Shown: piece after piece, positions 52,486 through 61,981 of the stretch
How the letters are laid out: the number at the start of each line of letters is the position of its first letter
How positions within the stretch are numbered: position 1 is the first letter of the stretch
Source of the DNA: Chitinophaga arvensicola
GTDB taxonomy: Bacteria; Bacteroidota; Bacteroidia; Chitinophagales; Chitinophagaceae
DNA length: 64,000 nucleotides
Assembly (NCBI RefSeq): GCF_900110835.1
Contig: NZ_FOJG01000002.1
Coordinates: 186,001-250,000, forward strand
Direction: 5' to 3'
Notes under the pieces: generated by a model
The model's input: the letters and a program-made list of their open reading frames with translations, nothing else
Database searches by the model: none
Told to the model about the DNA's origin: nothing
Position numbers and translations under genes: made by a program

Positions 52486-53469
52486 ATGAAAAGAATGATA
52501 GCCCTGTTGTTACTGGCAGGAAGTACACAGCTGACAATGGCCCAGCAGAAAAAGAAAGAAAAACTATCCGGAAACCCCGTATTCCCGGGCTGGTACGCAG
52601 ATCCGGAAGGTGTTATTTTCGGAAAAGAATATTGGATTTATCCCACTTATTCTGCGGCCTATGAGAAACAGGTGTTCTTTGACGCATTCTCTTCTCCCGA
52701 CCTCGTTAACTGGACAAAGCATGAACGTATTCTTGATACAGCTGATGTGAAATGGGCAAAACGCGCTGTGTGGGCGCCGGCTATTGTAGAAAGAGCTGGC
52801 AAATATTACCTGTTCTTCGGCGCCAACGATATTCAGAACAATGAAGAAACCGGTGGTATCGGTGTGGCTGTGGCGGATAATCCTGCTGGCCCGTTTAAAG
52901 ATTACCTCGGTAAACCCCTGGTAGATAAGATTATCAACAAGGCGCAACCTATTGATCAGTATGTATTCCAGGACAGCGATGGAAAAGACTATCTCATCTA
53001 CGGTGGCTGGGGGCATTGCAATATCGCTCAATTAAAACCCGATTTCACAGGCTTTATCCCTTTTGCGGATGGGACTACCTTTAAGGAAATTACACCGGAG
53101 AAATATGTAGAAGGACCTACGATGTTTAAAAAAGACGGGAAATATTACTTTATGTGGTCCGAAGGTGGGTGGACAGGCCCCGACTACAGTGTAGCCTATG
53201 CCATTGCCGATTCTCCCATGGGGCCTTTTAAAAGGATCGATAAAATCCTGGAACAGGACGGCACCATCGCTAATGGCGCGGGCCATCACTCTGTGATCAG
53301 TGTTCCGAAGGAAAACCGCTGGTATATTATATATCACCGTCGCCCGCTCACAGAGACAGCAGCGAATTCCCGCGAAACCTGTATTGAAAGAATGTATTTT
53401 GATAAGAATGGCCATATCAAACGGGTGAAGATTACCCGCGAAGGAGTGCCTGCAGCGGTTATCCGGTAG
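52486..53469 (+). CDS. Glycoside hydrolase family 43 enzyme, exported
   Basis: The 327-residue protein has a signal peptide ending near TMAQQ and a five-bladed propeller typical of GH43. The catalytic residues can be placed: the base in WYADPEG, the pKa modulator in PIDQYVFQD, and the acid in YVEGPTMF. VWAPAI and GHHSV segments support the fold. GH43 enzymes act on arabinan, xylan or galactan side chains. No SusC/SusD or other polysaccharide-utilisation genes are next to it, so it is a single enzyme. It is divergent from the AsmA gene. Confidence 0.86.
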   Translation: MKRMIALLLLAGSTQLTMAQQKKKEKLSGNPVFPGWYADPEGVIFGKEYWIYPTYSAAYEKQVFFDAFSSPDLVNWTKHERILDTADVKWAKRAVWAPAIVERAGKYYLFFGANDIQNNEETGGIGVAVADNPAGPFKDYLGKPLVDKIINKAQPIDQYVFQDSDGKDYLIYGGWGHCNIAQLKPDFTGFIPFADGTTFKEITPEKYVEGPTMFKKDGKYYFMWSEGGWTGPDYSVAYAIADSPMGPFKRIDKILEQDGTIANGAGHHSVISVPKENRWYIIYHRRPLTETAANSRETCIERMYFDKNGHIKRVKITREGVPAAVIR

Positions 53470-53477
53470 CTTATTGT

Positions 53478-53514
53478 CTCCGGCGATTGTTTGGTTTACA
53501 GACAGTCGCCGGAG
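53478..53514. terminator. Bidirectional terminator
   Basis: Arms CTCCGGCGA (53478-53486) and TCGCCGGAG (53506-53514) with a 19-nt loop are flanked by complementary ATTG/CAAT and lie between the convergent GH43 and MFS genes. Confidence 0.65.
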
Positions 53515-53521
53515 GCAATTC

Positions 53522-54805
53522 CTAAGCTGCTTGCGCTGGCATACTCGTGTGCACGCCTCCTTCTCCCGTAGAATCATTCAGTTTCCGGCGGTAATGTACA
53601 AATACCACAGTAGCCAGTACGCCTGCCAAACCCGCTACCAATACGGTTAACCTCGGGCCTATGAAATGCGCAAGTAATCCGGTCAGCAGACTACCCACCG
53701 GGATAATTCCCTGGAATGCCATGATATAGTAACTGATGGCCCTGGCCCGCATGGCAGGAATGGCATGTGTTTGAATATAGGTATTGATAGAAGCTGTTTG
53801 TGCCATCATACCTACACCGGACATCATCATAAACAGCAGCGCTAATGGTAGCCATCCTGACAATGACAGCAACAACACACTCAGTGAAAATATAAGGCTG
53901 GCTGTAATGAGGATCTTTACCAGGTCCTTACCTGCCTTGAGTTTAGCCATGTAAATAGCCGACACAATAGAACCAAGACCCGCTGCACTTTCAAACCAGC
54001 TGAATGTCTTCGCATCGCCGTGAAAAATGTCTTTCGCAAATACTGGCATCAGCGTGTTAAATGGAATCACAAACAAGCTGCTGGCGGAGAGCATCAGCAA
54101 CAGGGAGGAGAGGTCTTTATCTCCTGAAATATAATGAAAGCCTTCCCGCAGCTCCGCCCAGATACTCCGGTCGGATTTTATTACCGGTGGCAACACAATC
54201 TTCATCATCCACAGCGAAATCAATACCGGCACGTAGCTGAGGAAGTTACTTACAAAGCAAAAATCTTCCCCGAAGGTACTCAGTATAATCCCAGCCAGCG
54301 CCGGACCCGCTATACGCGCAAAGTTGGCCATTGTTGAGTTCAGCGCAATCGCATTGGGCAGATCGTCCCTGTCTTCCACCATCTCCACCATGAGCGACTG
54401 CCGGCAGGTAACATCAAAAGCGTTGATCACACCCTGTACGAGCGACAGGAAAATAATGCCTGGTATATTATAGTTGCGCAAAAGGATCATCAGTGCCAGA
54501 GCGCCTGCCTGTAGCATAGAAATGATCTGTGTGATCATCAGGATCCGGTAACGGTTATGCCGGTCTATATAACTGCCCGCGTAAGGTGATAATAAAAGTG
54601 AAGGGATCAGGCTCACAAAACTCACTACTCCAAGCAGTACTGCCGAGTTGGTGAGCCGGTATACCAGCCAGCATACCGCCGTTTTCTGCATCCAGGTACC
54701 TATTAGTGAAACTGATTGTCCGTAGAAGAATAACCGGAAATTCCGGGATTTTAAAGCACGAAAAACATCCATCTGAAAATCATATTTAGGAGATTGTCTT
54801 CTCAT
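53522..54805 (-). CDS. MFS transporter (EntS/MFS_3-like exporter)
   Basis: Using the ATG at 54805 gives 427 residues (MRRQSPKYDF, then MDVFRALKSRNFRLFF). A TTG-start frame at 54829 is possible but weaker. About twelve membrane helices can be counted, with the family-specific GQSVSLIGTWMQKTAV near the N-terminus and the A-type loop YAGSYIDRHNRYRI. Such proteins export small molecules, for example siderophores in the EntS relatives. It is divergent from a LysR regulator with an 84-nt gap and probably under its control. Confidence 0.84.
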   Translation of the reverse strand: MRRQSPKYDFQMDVFRALKSRNFRLFFYGQSVSLIGTWMQKTAVCWLVYRLTNSAVLLGVVSFVSLIPSLLLSPYAGSYIDRHNRYRILMITQIISMLQAGALALMILLRNYNIPGIIFLSLVQGVINAFDVTCRQSLMVEMVEDRDDLPNAIALNSTMANFARIAGPALAGIILSTFGEDFCFVSNFLSYVPVLISLWMMKIVLPPVIKSDRSIWAELREGFHYISGDKDLSSLLLMLSASSLFVIPFNTLMPVFAKDIFHGDAKTFSWFESAAGLGSIVSAIYMAKLKAGKDLVKILITASLIFSLSVLLLSLSGWLPLALLFMMMSGVGMMAQTASINTYIQTHAIPAMRARAISYYIMAFQGIIPVGSLLTGLLAHFIGPRLTVLVAGLAGVLATVVFVHYRRKLNDSTGEGGVHTSMPAQAA

Positions 54806-54834
54806 TAAACTGCTGCAAATTTCGGTCAATGGAG

Positions 54835-54842
54835 TATATTTG
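54835..54842 (+). promoter_or_regulatory. Putative -7 element of the LysR gene
   Basis: The sequence TATATTTG matches TAnnTTTG exactly and lies 47 nt before the LysR start. I did not find a TTTG at the expected distance upstream, so the promoter call is partial. Confidence 0.35.
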
Positions 54843-54889
54843 TTAAATAGATTGTTTTAATGATATTCATTGGTAAAAACGATTGATAA

Positions 54890-55810
54890 ATGGAGCTGCG
54901 ACAACTGATGTATTTCGTGAAAGCCGCTGAAATGGCCCATTTTACTGCCGCTGCGGAGGCATTGTATATTACGCAATCCACTTTATCGCAGCAGATCAAG
55001 CAATTGGAAAATGAACTGGGCATGTTGCTGTTCGACCGTATTGGTAAGCATGTGCACCTCACAGAAGCAGGCGGTGTTTTCCTGCTCCATGCCCGCCAGA
55101 TCCTGCTCGATGTAGAAAAAGGCCGGCAGGCAATACAAGATTTGCAGAATATGCTGAGTGGTGATTTACGCATTGGTGTTACTTATGCGTTTACATCATT
55201 CCTGTTGCCCGCCCTCACTACTTTTCCCGTGAAATACCCAGGTATCAGTATTTATGTGGAATATGGCACTACGGAATTGCTGGAAAGTAAACTGAGAGCT
55301 TCCGAACTGGACCTGCTGCTGGCTTTCCAGCAGGATGCCTCCTATAAAGATTTCGATACACAGGAGTTGTTCCAGTCCCGGTTGGTGATGGCCGTTTCGA
55401 AGAAGCACAAGCTGGCAGGACTGAAGAAGATCAGCCTGTCGAGACTGGCCGACATAGATATGATCTTTCCTTCGAGGGGATTCAGTGCCCGCGATTCGCT
55501 GGATGAAGCATTATCGAAAAATAAGATACAACCGGCGGTCCGGATCGAGATGAATGATGTACATTCTATTTTGCTGTTGGTGGAAAAAGGACATTGGGCT
55601 ACACTGCTCAACGAGCGGGCATTGCGTGGCTGGAAAAACCTGGTAGCGATTACGCTGGAAGGAAAGGAGTTACAACGCCGTGCCTATATCATCTGGCAAA
55701 GAGGGACTTATCGTAAAAAGGCGGCTGATCTGTTTATACAGGAATTATTGAAGCAATTGCCCGATGGTACTCAGCAGCAGCACAAGCCGCCGCCGGGTGA
55801 CCACAGGTAA
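54890..55810 (+). CDS. LysR-family transcriptional regulator
   Basis: The 306-residue protein has the LysR N-terminal helix-turn-helix (MELRQLMYFVKAAEMAHFTA, then ALYITQSTLSQQIKQLE). A linker helix and a periplasmic-binding-protein-like sensor domain (about 90-295) follow. The sensor contains GDLRIGVTYAFTSFLLPAL and IYVEYGTTELLE. It is divergent from the MFS exporter. The effector is not known. A short Q/H/P-rich tail ends the chain. The gene ends 4 nt from the convergent AraC-like gene. Confidence 0.88.
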   Translation: MELRQLMYFVKAAEMAHFTAAAEALYITQSTLSQQIKQLENELGMLLFDRIGKHVHLTEAGGVFLLHARQILLDVEKGRQAIQDLQNMLSGDLRIGVTYAFTSFLLPALTTFPVKYPGISIYVEYGTTELLESKLRASELDLLLAFQQDASYKDFDTQELFQSRLVMAVSKKHKLAGLKKISLSRLADIDMIFPSRGFSARDSLDEALSKNKIQPAVRIEMNDVHSILLLVEKGHWATLLNERALRGWKNLVAITLEGKELQRRAYIIWQRGTYRKKAADLFIQELLKQLPDGTQQQHKPPPGDHR

Positions 55811-55814
55811 GGGG

Positions 55815-56798
55815 TTATTGTGCGCTACGCAATTCTGCAATGTTGGTTTTATAATATTTTTCAAATACCATTCTCAGTTCTTCCCAGCTGTTATACTTAA
55901 CAATGCTGGCAATATGAGACAGGGTATGACTTGTTTCGGTGATGAGATTAAAAGCCATTGCCATTTTCTCCTGCAGGATCAGGTCTTCCACGGGGATCAG
56001 GAATTCCTGTTCAAAAGGAGCTTCCAGGAACTCTGTGGCTACATGGAACCGGTCGCACAGATCTTCCTTATCCGTTGTTTCTGAGGGATGGTGAATAATG
56101 AAATTGGCTATTTCCCGCAGCTGTTGCCGGTGTTGTTCCATCAGCATCAGGGGAGCAGGCGCCTTGAGATAACGGAGATACGTGAAATAGAAGTCCAGGG
56201 CGCTGCGCCGGAAAAATACATCCGCTACTTCGCCGATCAGTTTACAACTCCGGATCCGGTGCATAATCTGGTAATTCACTTCATTCAGGCGGTATGGAAT
56301 GCTCGGACAGGGTTGTTTTGTAATATCTGCTTCGCGGGTATTCAATGTTTTGAAAATGGGATAATCATCTTTCAGATATTTAGCATATCCCAGGTGCAGG
56401 TTCACGTGGAAGTTAACAACGAATTCCTTTTCAGTGACCATGGTAGCGGTGTCTGTGCCTCCGTTCTGGGTATTTACTTCTTTTTTCCCCAGCATCATTT
56501 TCATGGGAACGGGGGAGGTGTTTTCTATAAAACCCGAAATACAGGCCGACATATATCTTTTGTCGGGCGCTATGGTAGCTAATTCCACCCCTTCATTCAG
56601 TTGAACCAGGTGATAATGAATAGACAGGTCATGCTTTTCGATCTGCTGATCAATGATGACGCCATTTTCATCGTTGTCGATAAAGCATTTGGCATTCGGG
56701 ATCAGCTGTGATTGGAGGTAGCTGGGAACGCACTCGTACCTGGTACATATTCTTTCACCAGGTTGGATCAATAGGTATTTGGTTGCTGGTTGACTCAT
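55815..56798 (-). CDS. AraC-like regulator with diverged HTH, in sigma/FecR operon
   Basis: The 327-residue protein has an N-terminal domain of about 220 residues that I do not recognise. Its C-terminal 100 residues align with the AraC helix-turn-helix plan: LREIANFIIHHPSETTDKED, FHVATEFLEAPFEQEF, then TSHTLSHIASIVKYNSWEEL and VFEKYYKTNIAELR. The usual GFxSxxxFxRxFK of the second unit is changed to YNSWEELRMVFEK, so this is a diverged member. The gene is third in an operon after an ECF sigma factor and a FecR-like anti-sigma protein (23 nt spacing). A TonB-dependent receptor normally sits there instead. Confidence 0.62.
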   Translation of the reverse strand: MSQPATKYLLIQPGERICTRYECVPSYLQSQLIPNAKCFIDNDENGVIIDQQIEKHDLSIHYHLVQLNEGVELATIAPDKRYMSACISGFIENTSPVPMKMMLGKKEVNTQNGGTDTATMVTEKEFVVNFHVNLHLGYAKYLKDDYPIFKTLNTREADITKQPCPSIPYRLNEVNYQIMHRIRSCKLIGEVADVFFRRSALDFYFTYLRYLKAPAPLMLMEQHRQQLREIANFIIHHPSETTDKEDLCDRFHVATEFLEAPFEQEFLIPVEDLILQEKMAMAFNLITETSHTLSHIASIVKYNSWEELRMVFEKYYKTNIAELRSAQ

Positions 56799-56821
56799 GG
56801 TTATTTCCTTTGTATTGCCTA

Positions 56822-57925
56822 TTATTTGAAATGCAGGGTGCTGTCTGCCGTAAAATAATAATCAGTACCTGTGGTCGCTTTGATCCCTTCCAGGAAGAAG
56901 CTCATAGGTGTGGTTTTATCCAGCAGGCCGGTGAAGGTTCTGCTGGCAATGTCCGGGCGATCCAGCACGGCATGAACGCCATGCCAGCGGAAAATAGCCT
57001 GGCAGATTTCGTCCATCGGCGTATCAGAAAAGCAATAAAGGCCTTTCTGCCAGCCCAGTTCAACGGTAGCATTAAACGGTTGTGTATCGAGGGTGGCAGC
57101 TTGTTTATTGAAAATGGCCTGCTGTCCGGGTTTCATCATCACGACTTTTTTGCCGGCCTTCATCCGCACTTTACCCGTTACCAGCGATACCTTTACCAGG
57201 CTGCTGTCATAACTGTTGATATTAAAAGTAGTACCCAATACTTCCACGGTACTGTTGGGAAGATGCACCAGGAATGGTTTCCCGGCACGCTGTGCTACAT
57301 TCAGATAGGCTTCCCCATTAAGGGTAATTTCCCGGTTATTTCCTTTGAAAGAAGCTGGGAAATCCAGTTGGGTAGCCGCATTAAGTGTTATTACGGACCC
57401 GTCGGGGAGGGCCACTTCATAGCTGTTGCCATGTGGTACTATCAATGAACGGATGCCTTTGGGAAGGTCATCTGCTGCATTGAGATAAAGCGTATTATTT
57501 TTTATGGGAATCTGTTTACCGCCGATCGTGATGCTTCCGCTGGCCTGGGTCAGGTTAATCGTGGGCGCTCCGTCGACCTGTAGCAGTACATCCTTATTGA
57601 TGCTGGCTATAGGAGCATGTTTGGGTTTGGTGACAAAGTCCAGTTTCCATACCGTCAGTGCCACGATAGCGATCACGGCCGCTGCGGCTGCCCACGGAAG
57701 TATTCTCCGGTAGATAGGCGGTTTGGGCTGCACAAAATCAATCACTTCCTGCCAGGGGGCGGGAGGTGGCGGAACATGCATCATGGAAAGTTGCTCCCAT
57801 TTCTCTCGTACTACTGCATCTTCTTCGATAAGTTCCTCCAATAACTGATCATCTGCTGCGGAAATTATTCCCGCCAGCTTTTCCGTCATTAGCCTGTATA
57901 TTTCGTCTGCGCTGTTCATGTACAC
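56822..57925 (-). CDS. FecR-family anti-sigma protein
   Basis: The 367-residue protein has a cytoplasmic N-terminal part with an EIYRLMTEKLAG-like anti-sigma helix and a single membrane helix (about 85-105, WAAAAAVIAIVALTVW). The periplasmic FecR domain (about 125-260) contains GNSYEVALPDGSVITLN and GEAYLNVA. A C-terminal STN-like DUF4974 region (about 300-367) completes it. FecR proteins pass a signal from an outer-membrane receptor to a sigma factor. It starts 30 nt after the sigma gene. Unusually, no receptor gene follows. Confidence 0.87.
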   Translation of the reverse strand: MYMNSADEIYRLMTEKLAGIISAADDQLLEELIEEDAVVREKWEQLSMMHVPPPPAPWQEVIDFVQPKPPIYRRILPWAAAAAVIAIVALTVWKLDFVTKPKHAPIASINKDVLLQVDGAPTINLTQASGSITIGGKQIPIKNNTLYLNAADDLPKGIRSLIVPHGNSYEVALPDGSVITLNAATQLDFPASFKGNNREITLNGEAYLNVAQRAGKPFLVHLPNSTVEVLGTTFNINSYDSSLVKVSLVTGKVRMKAGKKVVMMKPGQQAIFNKQAATLDTQPFNATVELGWQKGLYCFSDTPMDEICQAIFRWHGVHAVLDRPDIASRTFTGLLDKTTPMSFFLEGIKATTGTDYYFTADSTLHFK

Positions 57926-57955
57926 TATTAACCGATTATTTAATTGGGCGGGGTA

Positions 57956-58513
57956 TCAAAAAAGGATTTTTTTTAAAGATGCCCTTAAAGTTTTCAGCGC
58001 GTTGGCTACCTGCTTTTTTACCGTTTCTTCAGTGGTGTCCATGAAGGCGGCTATCTCTTTTCGCGTTTTGTTTTCCTGGTAGGCAAGTCTGAATGCCATG
58101 GACTGACGCTCCGGAAGCTGGCTGATGGCGGTTTCCAGCTGCTCTTTTAATTCATTGTTCTCTAGTCTGCTCTGAGGAATGGTGTAGGTTTCAGGCAGTA
58201 TAATGTCTTTTAAACGTTTATTTCGGGTGGCATCTTTGGCAATTTTATTCAGACAGCGGTTACGGACGCTGACAAAAAGAAAGTTTTTAAGGGAAGTTGT
58301 GGAACTCAGATCAATCCGCGCACTCAGATCCTTCTGCCAGAAATCTATGAAGAAATCCTGGACAAGCTCCTGGGCTTCTGTTTCATTTTTCAGTATGGTA
58401 TAAGCAGTTACGTATAACCATTGCCGGTAACTCTCATAAAAATACTGGAAAGCGGAAACGCTGCCCGATTTCAGTTGTGCAAGCAATTCAATATCGTTGA
58501 TAGATGCACTCAT
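57956..58513 (-). CDS. ECF RNA polymerase sigma factor
   Basis: The 185-residue protein has region 2 (LKSGSVSAFQYFYESYRQWL, then EAQELVQDFFIDFWQ) and region 4 (LPERQSMAFRLAYQENKTRK, with the helix-turn-helix EIAAFMDTTEETVKKQVANA). It is of the Bacteroidota RpoE-like type that is paired with FecR proteins. It is the first gene of a three-gene operon with FecR and an AraC-like gene. Upstream is a 257-nt AT-rich gap (58514-58770) without recognisable genes. Confidence 0.88.
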   Translation of the reverse strand: MSASINDIELLAQLKSGSVSAFQYFYESYRQWLYVTAYTILKNETEAQELVQDFFIDFWQKDLSARIDLSSTTSLKNFLFVSVRNRCLNKIAKDATRNKRLKDIILPETYTIPQSRLENNELKEQLETAISQLPERQSMAFRLAYQENKTRKEIAAFMDTTEETVKKQVANALKTLRASLKKILF

Positions 58514-58770
58514 GCTGGGATTTAGTTGATAATGACAGGCCTGGCTCCGACCTGTTTTTTGTCAAAATGGTTACTGATACGCGGTAAAGGAAAAACGATA
58601 TCTCCCGGCAGATGACTGCATGGCTATTTTAAGCAATGAGGAAAACTATCCGAAAGACAACAGATTTTATTATAATAACATGCACACTTACAGAATATAT
58701 TCGTTCACGGGGTATGGATGGTTTTTTAATTATATGGTTAGTTTGTTAATGAATTGTTATTCCGGAAATG

Positions 58771-59583
58771 CTAAAAGCCCTCACCTCCGTTTTGCAGCAG
58801 AAAGTCCGCCGCCTGGAATTTACCGGGAGAAGTATGCGTGATCGCCCCGAAAGTCTTGATAAAATGGGCCTGGTCGTAAAAGCCATATGCCATCGCCAGC
58901 TGGCTCACCGGCCCATCCAATGGCTGGTGCACCATCGCATCCACCAGGCTTCGCACCCGGATAATACCCGCATAATCCTTTGGCGTAATCCCCAAACCGC
59001 GTCTGAACTCTTTTTCCAGGTGCCGGGTCGAACAGCCCAGTTCATCCGCCAGATCCCGGATAGCCATGCCACCCCGGCGTGTCCGTAATGTATTACAAGC
59101 GGCCTGCAGCACCTCCTGCCGCCCGGGATGAATGATTAATCCGGTCAGCGACCGGCAGAAAAAAGCCATAATGCCCGCCTCATCATCCGGCGAAAACGGC
59201 TCCAGCAAACGATACAGCCGCTGATCCACATCTCCCAGGGGAATAAATCCTCCCGCCGTATCTGCCAGGGAACCCGGCATCAGCAACCCTGGCGTCCAGG
59301 GATAAAACTGCGTCAGCGTAATTTTTGTGAAAGGAGCAATACTGACACGGATACTGGTACTCAGCTGCCCCACAAGATAAATACCGGCTTTCAGAAAGAT
59401 GTCGGTCTGCCGGCTCCGGATCCCGATACCCTGACCATAGATAAAAGCCAGGTTAGTACAACCATTGGGAAGAATACTTTTATCGCCCGCCGGTGTTGAC
59501 TCCTGCGAATTGTCCAACACCCAGAACTTCTTGATATAGGCGGATAAAACCGGTGCCACCGGGTATTCCCTGTAACTAAGCAT
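58771..59583 (-). CDS. AraC-family transcriptional regulator
   Basis: Starting at the ATG at 59583 gives 270 residues (MLSYREYPVAPVLSAYIKKF); the longer frame to 59763 runs through the divergent promoter and is not credible. The N-terminal domain (about 1-150) is of the DUF6597 kind often found in such regulators. The C-terminal AraC domain has MAIRDLADELGCSTRHLEKE and VSQLAMAYGFYDQAHFIKTF followed by TSPGKF. It is divergent from a Tat-exported sugar-phosphate-isomerase-like gene, with 100 nt between the starts, and may control it. Confidence 0.84.
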   Translation of the reverse strand: MLSYREYPVAPVLSAYIKKFWVLDNSQESTPAGDKSILPNGCTNLAFIYGQGIGIRSRQTDIFLKAGIYLVGQLSTSIRVSIAPFTKITLTQFYPWTPGLLMPGSLADTAGGFIPLGDVDQRLYRLLEPFSPDDEAGIMAFFCRSLTGLIIHPGRQEVLQAACNTLRTRRGGMAIRDLADELGCSTRHLEKEFRRGLGITPKDYAGIIRVRSLVDAMVHQPLDGPVSQLAMAYGFYDQAHFIKTFGAITHTSPGKFQAADFLLQNGGEGF

Positions 59584-59683
59584 AACGTGGAGCTTTCTAT
59601 ACCGCAAGATAATCCTTGTTCGCATTTTTACAAGGATCAGCCGATTGCACCGAGTACTTTTATCCTCCATAAAAATTCTACGA

Positions 59684-60580
59684 ATGAGCAACAGGCGACA
59701 ATTCCTAAAACAGGCAGGCATCATGACCGCTGCTGCCTGGGCCAGCCCCGCATGGGCCGCCACCCCCGCATTTAACTACAAACTCGGACTACAACTGTAT
59801 TCCCTCAACAACGACATGAAGCAGGATCCCAAGGGCGTGCTGAAAAAAGTGGCTTCCTTTGGATACAAGGAAGTGGAAACCTACGGGTTTAATCATGGTA
59901 ATAACCAGTTCTACTGGGGCATGAAGCCGGCAGATTTTAAAAGCCTGCTGGATGACAATGGCCTTACCTCCTCCAGTGGCCACTATGATATTGATAAATT
60001 CCTGATCAATAATGTCAGCAGGGAAGAGCGCATCCGTTACGTCGACGATTGTATCAATGGTGCACTTACCCTTCAACAGGACTATATCGTATGGCCATGG
60101 CTGGATCCCCAGCTCCGCAATATGGAGAAATTCAAACTGCTTGCCGCTACCCTCAATGAAATAGGAGAGCAGGTGAAAAAAGCAAAACTGCAGCTGCTGT
60201 ATCACAACCACAACTTCGAATTTATAGAGATGGATGGCAAATATGGCTATGATGTGATTCTCCAGGAAACAGATCCGGCCCTGGTAAAAATGGAGCTGGA
60301 CCTTTACTGGGCCATCCGCTCCGGTCAGGACCCGCACAAATTGTTTAGCCGCCAGCCGGGCAGGTTCGTGGTATGGCATATCAAAGACATGGACAAGAAA
60401 GATCCTGACCTGCATACCGTAGTGGGAGACGGTTCTATCGATTTTAAAAAGATACTGCCGGAAGCGAAATTGTCCGGGTTAAAACACATTTTCGTAGAGC
60501 AGGGTAACAACTATGTACCGGATGCGTTGAGCTGTGTGGCTAAAAGTGCAGGGTATATGAAAAGGGAAATCCTGAAGTAG
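59684..60580 (+). CDS. Tat-exported TIM-barrel protein, sugar phosphate isomerase/epimerase family
   Basis: I chose the ATG at 59684, because it gives a twin-arginine leader (NRRQFLKQAG) with a hydrophobic stretch ending AWAATP. The 298-residue product then shows the xylose-isomerase-like barrel: LGLQLYSLNND, a KEVETYGF strand, a metal-binding E-H-N theme in LLYHNHNFEF, EMDLYW-like LDLYWAI, HIKDMDKKDPDLH and FVEQGNN near the end. Such exported forms are common in Bacteroidota and presumed to modify sugars. A terminator follows directly. Confidence 0.86.
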   Translation: MSNRRQFLKQAGIMTAAAWASPAWAATPAFNYKLGLQLYSLNNDMKQDPKGVLKKVASFGYKEVETYGFNHGNNQFYWGMKPADFKSLLDDNGLTSSSGHYDIDKFLINNVSREERIRYVDDCINGALTLQQDYIVWPWLDPQLRNMEKFKLLAATLNEIGEQVKKAKLQLLYHNHNFEFIEMDGKYGYDVILQETDPALVKMELDLYWAIRSGQDPHKLFSRQPGRFVVWHIKDMDKKDPDLHTVVGDGSIDFKKILPEAKLSGLKHIFVEQGNNYVPDALSCVAKSAGYMKREILK

Positions 60581-60583
60581 TGA

Positions 60584-60615
60584 TATTGTACCGGAAGCCA
60601 GGTTCCGGTACAATA
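60584..60615. terminator. Terminator between convergent genes
   Basis: Arms TATTGTACCGGAA (60584-60596) and TTCCGGTACAATA (60603-60615) pair over 13 bp with a 6-nt loop, right after the TIM-barrel gene and 12 nt before the end of the helicase gene on the other strand. Confidence 0.75.
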
Positions 60616-60627
60616 CATCCTTTGTCT

Positions 60628-61959
60628 TTATTTCTTTTTGGCGCCTCTTTTCTTAGGTTTGCCATATTTCAACATCATCTTTTCCTTGTGCGTCACCTTT
60701 TTGTTGGTCTTCATGTTTTTCGCCAGTTTCTGATGAAAAGCCGGACCAACATCTTCCCGCTTGGGCGCTTTTACCAGCGTATTCCGCATGTGTACCTTTG
60801 GTTTCTCATCTTCCGTTAATACTTCGGATATCGTGAGATCTTCAGGCAGCGGGGCCTCAGGGATCGAATAGTTCATCAATGCCTCGATCCGCGTCAGGTT
60901 TTCTACTTCTGCATCTTTGGTAAACAGGATGGAGATACCTTTTTTGTCGGCTCTACCGGTTCTGCCTATACGATGAATATAGCTTTCCGGTACTTCCGGG
61001 GTATCAAAGTTGATAACGTGGGTTACTTCTGCAATGTCCAGTCCACGGGCAATGATGTCGGTGGCAATCAGGAAGCGGTATTCGCCCTGCTGAAACTTAC
61101 GTACGGTATTAAAACGGTGATTCTGTTCTTTGTTGGAATGGATAATGCCCACCTGGCCGGGAAACTCTTTTTCCAGCTGTTCGTGCAGGTCATCTGCCAG
61201 CTGTTTGGTAGCCGCAAAGATCAGCGTTTTGGTCATGCTCTTATCATCCGTAATCAGCATTTCCAGCAGGTTCACTTTCGTATAGAAGTTAGGTACCCTG
61301 TATACAATCTGATCAATGTTTTCCAGAGGAGTACCGGTAGGCGCTGCTTCAATCCGTACCGGGTTATCGAAATGCGTTTCAATCATTTTCTCAACGTCCT
61401 CTGTAATGGTGGCAGAAAACATCAGGTTCTGGCGCTTCTGGGGCAACAGGTCCATGATGTTCCGTAGCTGTGTACGGAAGCCCAGGTTCAGCATTTCATC
61501 TACTTCATCGATAATCAGCCGCTTTACCAGTTTCACTTTTAAAGCGCCGCTGAGGATCACATCGTACAGGCGTCCGGGAGTGGCCACCAGGATATCCAGT
61601 TTGTCCTGTACCGCTTCCATCTGCGGGTTCATGTTCACGCCGCCATAAATACCCAGCACCGATACATTCATATAGGTGGTGAGTTTCTTTACCGCTTCCA
61701 CCACCTGTACCACCAGCTCGCGGGTAGGCACAATGATGAGAACAGTCGGATATTTCTCTTTCGAAAACTTAAACTGCCGGAGGGTAGGTAACAGGTAAGC
61801 GAACGTTTTACCGGTACCGGTTTGCGCAATACCGCATACGTCTTGGCCGGACATAATAACGGAAAAGGCGCGCTGTTGTATTGTAGTAGGCCTTTTATAG
61901 CCTAATTCATCTAACGCGTTTAATAATGGAGTATTCAGGTTTAAATCACCAAAAGTCAT
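60628..61959 (-). CDS. DEAD-box RNA helicase with DEVD motif
   Basis: The 443-residue protein has the helicase motifs in order: a Q motif with TTIQQRAF, motif I AQTGTGKT, PTRELV (Ia), motif II DEVD in LIIDEVDEML, SAT (III), RGLD (V) and HRIGRTGR (VI). The usual DEAD box is DEVD here. A lysine-rich tail (GKPKKRGAKKK) ends the chain and probably helps RNA binding. It most resembles RhlE/CshA-type helicases in cold adaptation, ribosome assembly or mRNA turnover. The start at 61959 is close to a -7 element at 61982-61989 and a 12-bp inverted repeat. Confidence 0.88.
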   Translation of the reverse strand: MTFGDLNLNTPLLNALDELGYKRPTTIQQRAFSVIMSGQDVCGIAQTGTGKTFAYLLPTLRQFKFSKEKYPTVLIIVPTRELVVQVVEAVKKLTTYMNVSVLGIYGGVNMNPQMEAVQDKLDILVATPGRLYDVILSGALKVKLVKRLIIDEVDEMLNLGFRTQLRNIMDLLPQKRQNLMFSATITEDVEKMIETHFDNPVRIEAAPTGTPLENIDQIVYRVPNFYTKVNLLEMLITDDKSMTKTLIFAATKQLADDLHEQLEKEFPGQVGIIHSNKEQNHRFNTVRKFQQGEYRFLIATDIIARGLDIAEVTHVINFDTPEVPESYIHRIGRTGRADKKGISILFTKDAEVENLTRIEALMNYSIPEAPLPEDLTISEVLTEDEKPKVHMRNTLVKAPKREDVGPAFHQKLAKNMKTNKKVTHKEKMMLKYGKPKKRGAKKK

Positions 61960-61981
61960 GATACTACTATAATATGAACGG

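Noticed and set aside
52486..53469. Polysaccharide utilisation locus around the GH43 enzyme
   Set aside because: No SusC/SusD pair or further carbohydrate enzymes are next to it. The plug-less barrel is more than 25 kb away and linked to the A2M gene.
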